A stretch of 64,000 nt of DNA from Ovis canadensis (taxonomy: Eukaryota; Chordata; Mammalia; Artiodactyla; Bovidae), in the NCBI RefSeq assembly GCF_042477335.2, contig NC_091251.1, positions 91,155,501 through 91,219,500 of the forward strand. Reading direction: 5' to 3'. The position numbers and the translations under genes were made by a program. This document shows, in pieces, positions 56,536 to 64,000 of this stretch; positions within the stretch are counted from its first letter, which is position 1, and the number at the start of each line of letters is the position of its first letter. Under the pieces are notes generated by a model that saw nothing but the letters and a program-made list of their open reading frames with translations, did no database searches and had not been told where the DNA came from.

Positions 56536-57740
56536 CTGCACAGAAGGTAAAAACAAAACCAAGGAAGCCTGATTGCAATGTATTCTAAAGCAGTTGGCCA
56601 TTAAGAGCTTCCCCAGACTCTCCCTGTCATTTAGCCGGGACTTGCTAACCAACTTTAGGCCCAGGATAAACACATACCATGACTCCCACTGCCCCCCTCC
56701 CCTTTAGCTTCCTCTACCAGTAGCCTGGAAATCACAATAACCCCCTACATAATCTCTGAGGACAGAGGATGACTTGAAGATTGGCCAGTGTGTTCAAAAC
56801 TCTCAGAAGATTGTTTTCCAAAGTGAAAACAGACCCAGCAGTCAGTCCTCTGCAACAGTTAATATTTCAGCCTATAACTACTTCTCCCCAAATGCAACAT
56901 TTCTATTTTTAACTAATGGGAATTGCTTACTGGAGCTTGGTAAGAATAGCCAACTGCCTACACTGCAGTTCCCTCTTGGATATGCAGGCATCAGTTACCC
57001 AGGAAACTGGGTTCTCTTAACCAGGGAGCTGCCTGCTTGCTCCCCAACTTTTCTGTTAGCTATTGGAATAGGCAGGACTCACCCTCCAAGCCCACAGACC
57101 CATCTCTTAAGAGCCCTCCACTCCACAGTCAGACCTAGGCGCTCATAGCCAAAAAGTGGCCGAACTAGGATTCAGACTAAAGTCTGTCTGAATGCAGAAG
57201 CCCAGCTTTATGAGCTGAATTAAGTTATGCAAAAGTGGAGTTCAAGGTAATTAAGCTGTCACTGCAGATGAGAACGATTAGCTTCACCTGACTCTGCCAG
57301 ACTGGTCCTTAGCAGCACAGAGAAGCTCGGTTATATCAGCTGGTAGTTATGGCAACTCAGATGACATTCCAGGTGATTTTCTTGCCTTAACAGGCTCCTG
57401 TCTATCTTTAGATGGCACCCAACCCAGAAAGCAGTGGCTTTTTGTTCACTATCCTCTATCAAGACAATGGCTTTGCTTCCCCAAAGTTATCCAAGGACAA
57501 ATTCACCTTCCTGTGAGCATGCTCCTGAGGCCCGCTCCCTCCATGGTTTACTTTGATCTCCCGGGAGGTAGCATCTCTCAGGAGGATCCCCAGTTTAAGA
57601 GGGGCTGAAGAAACCTTCTAGGCTAGGTCTCTTCACCAATTCCCAATTCAGATTCATTCCTCCTTCAACTTTGTCCTCTGCCTACAACTCCTCAGGTGTC
57701 CTCCCACCCCCAGCTTCACAATCTCACCCAGGGGAGTGTT

Positions 57741-57931
57741 AAGGCAGTGATTCTCAAACTTTGGTGTGAACATGAATTACCTGAAGAATAATTAAAACGC
57801 TGACTCCTGAGCCCCACCCTCAGAGATTCTGATTCAGTAAGTCATGGGGAGGTTACCAGGGCTCTGCACTTTTAATAAGCACTCGAGGAGTGAGAAAGTG
57901 GAGGGACCAACTTTTAAGAAACACTGAAATA
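57741..57931 (+). repeat. MER5A hAT-Charlie fragment in DCAF5 intron
   Basis: 'cagtgattctcaaactttgg', 'gagattctgattcagtaagt', 'gctctgcacttttaataagc' and 'cttttaagaaacactg' give both terminal inverted ends and the body of MER5A. It is an ancient non-autonomous DNA transposon. Confidence 0.82.
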
Positions 57932-59499
57932 TATTAATAGTTAGCATAAAATAAGTTGCAAAAAATAAAGGCTTTGTCTGAAGCGATTCTCAAATTCTTT
58001 GTGAGACCCAATGTTTGGGAAACATTTAGATCTGGTCTTTAGCAACAGGCTCAAGCTATAAATGACTATCTTTGCAAACAGATGTCTCTGGGAATAAAAG
58101 TTTGGTGGCTTAGGAAAAAAACTGAAAGGTTCAACAAGCAAAGCCCTTAGGATGCTTTGGAGTCGTAGTCTATACACTGGGCTAAATCTCATTCCCGCAG
58201 TTAAAAATGGAAAATGTTACTAACCATGTTATATAATATGAAGATAAATCCTTATGTACTTCCCAGAAACTCAGAATTTAACAAAAGAACGAAACATTCA
58301 TGGTGAGATGCTTGCTGGCCCAACTATCCAACAAGCCTGGGTTTTAGTCTACTACCCAGCCCCCTACATCTTCACTTCAGGAATGAAAATCATAATACTG
58401 AAAGTTGCCATTTATATGCACTCTGGAATGTATTAAGCTGAGGTAGACTTTCATTCCTGAAGCCTGGAGTAATGGAACAAAATGCTGGATCAGAAGGCAA
58501 GAGGCTTGAGTGTGGGTTCCCACACAGCTCTAGTTTTCTCAGCTCCCCATCTAAACAGTGAAATTAGATGGGTCTCATGCAACCCAAAGATTCAGAGCAA
58601 AACAAAAGATCCATCCCAGATGGCCAGGCTCCAGTCCTCAAGGGACCTATAGCACAGAGCTGTGGGAGAGGCAGAACAGGTAGGAACCTGAGCCTTCTCA
58701 CTCACATGGCCCAGAGCAAAGGACTTCACCCTTGAAGCCTCTTTCCTCAGTTGCAGACATGAGAAGGATGAAATGATGTAACATATGCCAAAGTGCCAAT
58801 AACTGCAGTGCTTCCTCCTTCATTTGGCAAACGAATACCTCAACTGGAGGTTTGAGACTCATCCTCAAACAGACTTTTGAACACCAGAGGCACTGACCAT
58901 CCCAATTATGTTAGTTCTCATCCTTGAAACATCAATTTCAAACATTTGTGAAATTATCTTTTTAATATTGAAAGTCAACAACTCAGAAGTGAAGCAATGA
59001 AAGCACAGCTTTCTGTTGCATGTGAACTGTGGCTAGATATCCCTCCTCATGGGACAAGGTTCATGAGAAAAGGAGGAGGGATGTGCGGCTTTCTCTTGAA
59101 GCCCAGTGACAGTGACAAGTTTAGCTCAAGAGGCTATTGAGCAAACAGATGCAGTTCAATTCTCATTCAAAAATCATTGAAATGGAACGCAATTTCAGTA
59201 ACAAGTGTTCTGACCCACACAGGTGACCGTGACATGCTTGATGTAGCATCTCTAAACCCTCTTCTCTCTCTGCACTATTATACTAAATTCAGACATCTGG
59301 CCACCTACCAAGAAAAACGACACAGGCAGAGACTTATGTTGTCATTCAGGGGTGCTTCACACTCTCTAATCTGGATTCCAAGACTCCCTGGGCCCAGGTG
59401 TGGCCTACACCTTCCCAGCCTTACATCTGAGCCCTCCCCTTTCTGTGCTCTTCACTCTGGCCAAATGATCATTTCCTAAACAGGCCCTATGCTTTGCTG

Positions 59500-59575
59500 C
59501 TTGTGAGCACTGACTCATGAGCGTACTACCTGGAGTGCAGTAGGTGATCAATAAATATTTACTGATTCAGTAAAA
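59500..59575 (+). repeat. MIR/L2 3' scrap in intron
   Basis: 'gagtgcagtaggtgatcaat' and 'aaatatttactgattcagta' match the tail of an old MIR or L2. A second weak copy, 'cacatagtaggtatggttca', is at about 59875-59900. Confidence 0.55.
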
Positions 59576-60254
59576 TAACGAAATATCCAATCTCTCTCTT
59601 TAAAATGGCTCTCCCATCTTATTCCTTTCTTTTCTTTTGCAGACTTTTTTCTTCAAAATCTAGTTCAAGTATTCCTTGAGATAGCTCAAGTGTACTGAGA
59701 TTACCCCAGGTGGGGGGAAAAAAAATCTCTGCCTCCCCACATAGCAATGTTTCTATCTCTTATGTACTTTGCATTTTTCATTACTTTTATTTCTTTTTTC
59801 TCCTACTGGGTCATCAATTCCTATGGGGACCTGCATTACCTATCTTTGCATTCCTCACAGGGCCTATCGCAAATCACACATAGTAGGTATGGTTCACAAA
59901 TACTGGGTGAATAGACAAATACTGGTCTTTGAGGAAAAAGAAAAAGCCAGCAATTGTTCATCTTTCTCTCTCTTATGTTTAACTACCAAATAACCCCATT
60001 TTTTGCTAAGTGTGGGCATTCAAGAGAGTATAAGATCTGTTGTGGGTGAGAAGAGCCTGGTTCTGACTCCTTTCTTTCAGGCTAGTAAGGCATCAGTAAA
60101 GGACAAGTCAAGGAGAAGGTGGACCAAACAGAGACAGGTGGAGACAGAGGCTGGCTGGATTAAAGTATGGTGGAATGATGCTCTTTGAGCCATTGACTCT
60201 CTCAGAGAAAACACAAGAAAGAAAGAGATTTTTTTTTAAAAGATTTTTTTTTTA

Positions 60255-60425
60255 AGCGGTGGACCATTTTTAAAGTCTTTATTGAATTTGTTACAGCACT
60301 GCTTCTGTTTCATATTTGAGTGTTTTGGCCACGAGGCAAGTGGGATTGTAGTTCCCTGACCCGGCATCAAACTGGCCCTCTCTGCATTGGAAGGCAAAAT
60401 CTTAACCACTGGACTGCCAAGTAAA
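60255..60425 (-). mobile_element. CHR-type SINE in DCAF5 intron
   Basis: Reverse-oriented and diverged: 'tttttaaagtctttattgaa', 'gattgtagttccctgacccg', 'aatcttaaccactggactgc' and 'caagtaaata'. It is the only clear ruminant/cetartiodactyl insertion in the gene part of the window. Confidence 0.78.
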
Positions 60426-62211
60426 TACCTGAAAGTGACTTTTATTAAAACAGAAACTGTCAGGCACAGGTAACCTGTAAGGCACTCCTACGTGTCGTTC
60501 ACTTGACAGATGGGAGACAGACTCACTGCCCAAGGGTACTAACTGTTACTGACTTAAGGTTTCCAGTGGCTAAACGTGCCTCCTGGTGGGGCAGGGCTCA
60601 GACTCCACTGGGACCTGGGAGCAATGAGTTCTACAGTTCAGTCTGAATATTTTCACAGAGAAAATACTCTCTCCTTTAAGAACTTGGCTAGTCTCCAACC
60701 TCTGACCTCTTGGGTAAGGATTCCAACTGACTAAACAACGACTGGGGAGACTTAGCACAGAAGCATCCTAGGGCATCAGCCAAGCAGGAATCTCTCTTCT
60801 AAAGGAGATGCTCAAGCAGAGTTCCCTGATAAAGAGAATGATGTCAATAGGACTATGGAGGACATGGTACTATACTAACCTGTGAGTCACACCCTAAAAG
60901 AAAAGGGAAAGCAATATGCAAGGGACAGGCCGGTTCAGTGATCACCCAAGTGAAGGACTGCTGAGATGAACAAATACAGCAGGAGCACCAGGCCACTGCT
61001 GCCTTCCCACTAGCAAAGAAAGGGTGGCTAGACATCGACAAGAACAAAGAACAGGGCCCTGTGCTGGCCTTACCACTACTAGCTATAATTAACCCCAAAC
61101 AGTAAATTTATAATTTACATCTCATCCTCTGCAAAAAGAAAAAGTCAATAAAAACAATCTAAGTCTAGGTCTAGCACTGTTTATTTATGGGTAAATAAAT
61201 GTATGCAATCATGAAAGTCAGCCCTGATCAACAATAAAACCTAAATAAAGGGAGTTGGAATAACGACAAATAAAAATACTGACCCATACTCCAACATTAC
61301 ATTTCTGATAGTTTCCTCTGCCTCAGACGTAAGTTGGATAGTTTTTTTAAAGAGAACAAAAGAAAATGAAAACTATCCGTTTATTACAAATCAATCTTCA
61401 CATTTCCCCTGAAATCTCCCTCAAGTTTTCAATTGTTATTTTGGGGGAAAGTGAGGAGTTTTATGTTTTGCTGGGGGGAAGAGGGAGGAGATATCACCTA
61501 TCCTTACTTAAAAGTCACATCATCACAGGGTCCTCAGGAATTCATCATTTGCCTTGAGCCCTCATTTTCTCAGCTGTGGAGAAGGGTTACTAGCAGTCCA
61601 CTGGAATGTGAGTGATGGGCAGTGGGCCATCCTTCCATGGACACAGGCCAGGCTGGCTCTCTCATTTACAAGCTCTAAAAATATCCCTTGGCAGGGTTAC
61701 GTTCATTCAGTCAATGTGCAATTGATGCAAGTGTTCATCCTCAATCACAACCACATGAAGTGGCTTTTGATATGTCCTGAGACAAGTTAGCTATGGTTCT
61801 GGAAGTCACTTGTTGTATCTGTGCCATATGAGTACAGGAATTAATGCCAAGTGCACACCCAGTAACTGAGGAGATGGTAGCTTCTTTATCTGAGATGGGG
61901 TTTGGAAAGCAGAATTCATCAGACTCCAGATCAAACACCATTGGAAATGCAGCAGCATACAGGTAGTATCTGGTTTCAAAGCCTCGTGACTAATTTTTAA
62001 GAAAACAGTTCCCTCTGAAAGGAGGTTTAAAAACCACTCTCTTGATTATAACATCAATTTTTCCATATGTTGTAATATGTCAAAATAATTAAGAATTCTG
62101 ATAGACCTTTAGTATGTTTAGCTATGACGTGCTACATACATTGTTTTGTTTTTTTCCATTTATGAACTTGCAGTGATTTCTCTCAAAGGACAAAAGGGGA
62201 ATGTGCCTCAC

Positions 62212-62339
62212 CTTGATAATCTTTTCTACACCAGAAGAGCAGATCATGTAGGTGTGGGGGTTAAATCGGACCTGGTTAACAATAGACCGATGCCCTTTCA
62301 GCACCATGAAGGCTCCGTTGACCACCCTACCAATGCCAC
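62212..62339 (-). CDS. DCAF5: DCAF5 internal coding exon (end of WD40 domain)
   Basis: A 128-bp exon between acceptor '...gtcttcccag' and donor AAG|GTGAGG. Its first two bases finish a Gly codon begun in the previous exon. It then reads GIGRVVNGAFMVLKGHRSIV, with NQVRFNPHTYMICSSGVEKIIK after it, and joins in phase 0 to IWSPY in the terminal exon. The GH...IW spacing is that of a WD40 repeat whose usual WD is IW, split by the intron. WD40 blades in DCAF proteins form the propeller that binds DDB1 and substrate. The previous exon is not found before 64000. Confidence 0.95.
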
Positions 62340-64000
62340 CTGGGAAGACAGAAGGAAAAAAAAATCAAATGATGAAACAGATGGAAGTAAACAGGCTCCA
62401 GTAATGGCAAACAAACAGCTCTGAACCAGAGTTGACATTTTTTACTAACTGTATCACCAGCAGAATGCCTAATCTTACAGATAAAGTTGCTATGGAAAGA
62501 AGGAAGATGAAATATCTCTCAGCATATGTGCTCTTACCCAGAGCCTTTATTTAGCCTTTAAGCATTGCCCACACCCACCCACTGCAATTCCATTGTCAAT
62601 GAAGCCACAGCCACTTAAAACACTTCTCAAGTTTTTGATCCCTAGGATAGAATCCCAGTGTTACCTTAGAAAAGGCCAGTCATAAGCAAAATGAGACTGA
62701 TCTGCTTGGGAACAGTTAGGCAGCTAAGCCAGGGACATGCAAGAACCAGAAGCATATAATTACTTAAGTGTACCCAAAACATCACTGATCCAGTTGCCCT
62801 CAATTTCTATGATGAAAGTAGCAAACAAGACATATAAAAACCTCTGGGAAATAATGGAGAAAATCCTTTCTTCACTCTGACAGGGAGAACTAAGGATAAA
62901 GCAAGGAGATACGGGTCACTTTCACAAGAAGCAGAGTCCAAGTATGGAAAATTACATAGGGTGGGCCTTGAAGACATCATGTATAGAGACCACTGACAGA
63001 AAGCAGTATCTTATGGACCATCCTATAGGCTTTCTTTTTCAATGATGAGAAAAGTACCAGAGGCCTAGAACTTATAACGCAGATGAAAATGTCATCATTT
63101 ATGAACTTGGGATAATCTAAAGGTTCAACTTCATTGGTAAGGGCATCACACTCCCACAGGACACATGTACCCAAGTCATCACTTTTAAGCAGCCATCAAC
63201 AGCTCAGTACACACAGGCTGACATGTGCTCCTGGTCAACTGGCAAAATGTGATATACAGACACAGACAAATGAGTGCTCATTTATTTAAGTAGGGAGAGC
63301 CTTCGCAGACCCTGCCAGGAGCACGGCATCGCTGGGGCACAAAGTGCCATTAGCACCACCTCGGTTCCACATGCTCCACCCCAGGGCCAACTTCTCTCAG
63401 TTCAAACATTCATGCCAAACACTTCTCATCTCACTATCTGCAGGGAAAATGGCTAGAACGATATCCCTCTTCTAGGGATAATCTGGTTCTGCAGAAGGTG
63501 TCTTCTGCTTTTGGCCTCCTGACACAACTCCTCTTTCACCTCTCCTGCCTCATGAGAGATATTCCTCTCTACTGACATGTACATAACATATCTTTTTTTT
63601 TTTTTTTTTTACAACAGCAAGAGGTTGGGAGACTGCACTGATTTGCTTCTGAGTGGTGTCAACTTGGCTAGCACCAGGTGCTTACTCTACTTGCCGAGTG
63701 ACAAAAATGTCCTTTCCCTAAATTTTGCCCCATGTCTGACATTATTAATATCTGAATAACCCACGATGGACAATACACTTATAGCCATTCGTATTTCAGC
63801 CCAACATCATCACATTTGCTAACAAACCATAAAAGAGGAGAAAGTAACTAGGACATAGGTATGTTTTTATGGAGACAAAAGAGTCAGGGAAGGTTTAAGC
63901 ACCCAGGTAGGCTGCCATGATGGGAACACCTAGGCATCCTGAGTGCACCAGGTTCCTAAGGCGCGAGGGAGGAGGGGAAGGTAACCTGAGCCTAGTCAAA
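62340..64000 (-). other. DCAF5: DCAF5 upstream intron, partial
   Basis: Begins with the acceptor for the 128-bp exon and continues off the window. I looked for the preceding WD40 exon (expected text near DDFNLYMWR) and did not find it. A run of about 19 T lies at 63592-63610. No other gene or clear repeat was seen. The minus frame at 62977-63174 lacks family resemblance. Confidence 0.75.
63592..63610. repeat. Poly-T run in DCAF5 intron
   Basis: About 19 consecutive T, a simple repeat. No SINE body is attached that I can see. Confidence 0.9.

Larger units (their letters stand above)
56536..62211 (-). other. DCAF5: DCAF5 intron (phase 0), 5,676 bp
   Basis: Bounded on the minus strand by donor GTGAGG (62211 downward) and acceptor TGTGCAG (ending 56536) with a T-rich tract before it. 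It contains a MER5A hAT fragment, a MIR/L2 scrap and a CHR SINE. Apart from these I see single-copy DNA with no other gene. Confidence 0.93.

Noticed and set aside
54875-56550. Plus-strand frames opposite the DCAF5 exon (up to 148 codons)
   Set aside because: They are shadows of a GC-rich real exon, with no family resemblance and arginine/serine-rich text expected from the opposite strand.
56536-56673. N-terminal extension of the long DCAF5 frame (MFILGLKLVSK...)
   Set aside because: It lies upstream of a good splice acceptor (TGTGCAG) and does not match the family. The exon starts at IWSPYK, which joins in phase to the exon at 62212-62339. The 46 extra codons are intron read-through.
62977-63174. 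65-codon minus frame as an upstream DCAF5 exon
   Set aside because: The text does not match the expected WD40 sequence before GIGRVVNG, and splice sites of the right phase were not found.

Overview
This window is nuclear DNA of a ruminant, most likely a bovid such as cattle or a close relative. The evidence is the repeat content. There are long, fairly young copies of the BovB (RTE-type) LINE, an L1 of the bovine L1_BT type, and many Bov-tA, Bov-A/BOV-A2 and CHR-type SINEs over older mammalian repeats (MIR, MER5A, a hAT/Charlie-like transposon). Family names come from recognising the sequences, not from a search. Most repeat ends are accurate to about 10-30 bases, and better where a target-site duplication (TSD) is given.

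The only host gene I can support is DCAF5 (older name WDR22), on the minus strand at the right end. Two coding exons are visible. A 128-bp exon at 62212-62339 carries the end of the WD40 domain. The large terminal coding exon at 54766-56535 carries the 589-residue acidic, serine-rich C-terminal half. They are joined in phase 0 across a 5,676-bp intron. Earlier exons lie beyond 64000. The roughly 4.8 kb on the 3' side of the stop codon (49919-54765) has no ruminant repeat that I recognise, which fits a long 3' UTR. Minus-strand AATAAA signals are present but the real end is not determined. DCAF5 is a substrate receptor of the CUL4-DDB1 ubiquitin ligase. The human orthologue is on 14q24.1, so cattle chromosome 10 is expected by synteny (inference).

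Layout. 160-3985: BovB copies on the minus strand. 3986-12625: an almost complete but dead L1, head-to-head with the BovB and carrying four nested SINEs. 12626-15898: single-copy DNA plus an old BovB fragment, MIR and MER5A. 15899-21735: two BovB copies in inverted orientation that share a 16-nt deletion; the second has an inverted and duplicated 5' end. 21736-33330: mixed old LINE, hAT and MIR remnants with SINEs, a CA-rich tract, a TA microsatellite and an unexplained 76-bp inverted repeat pair. 33335-36900: older L1 fragments with SINEs. 36900-49430: mostly single-copy DNA with scattered SINEs, BovB pieces, a truncated L1 with clear TSDs and an 18-bp minisatellite. 49436-49918: a solo endogenous retroviral LTR. 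49919-64000: the DCAF5 3' end and introns, poor in ruminant-specific repeats.

I found no operon, CRISPR array, RNA gene or new multi-gene system. The observations most worth a second look are structural. They are the inverted BovB pair with a shared deletion, the twin-priming-like inversion plus 105-bp duplication at the 5' end of one BovB, and the unassigned inverted repeat pair near 26.2 and 27.4 kb.
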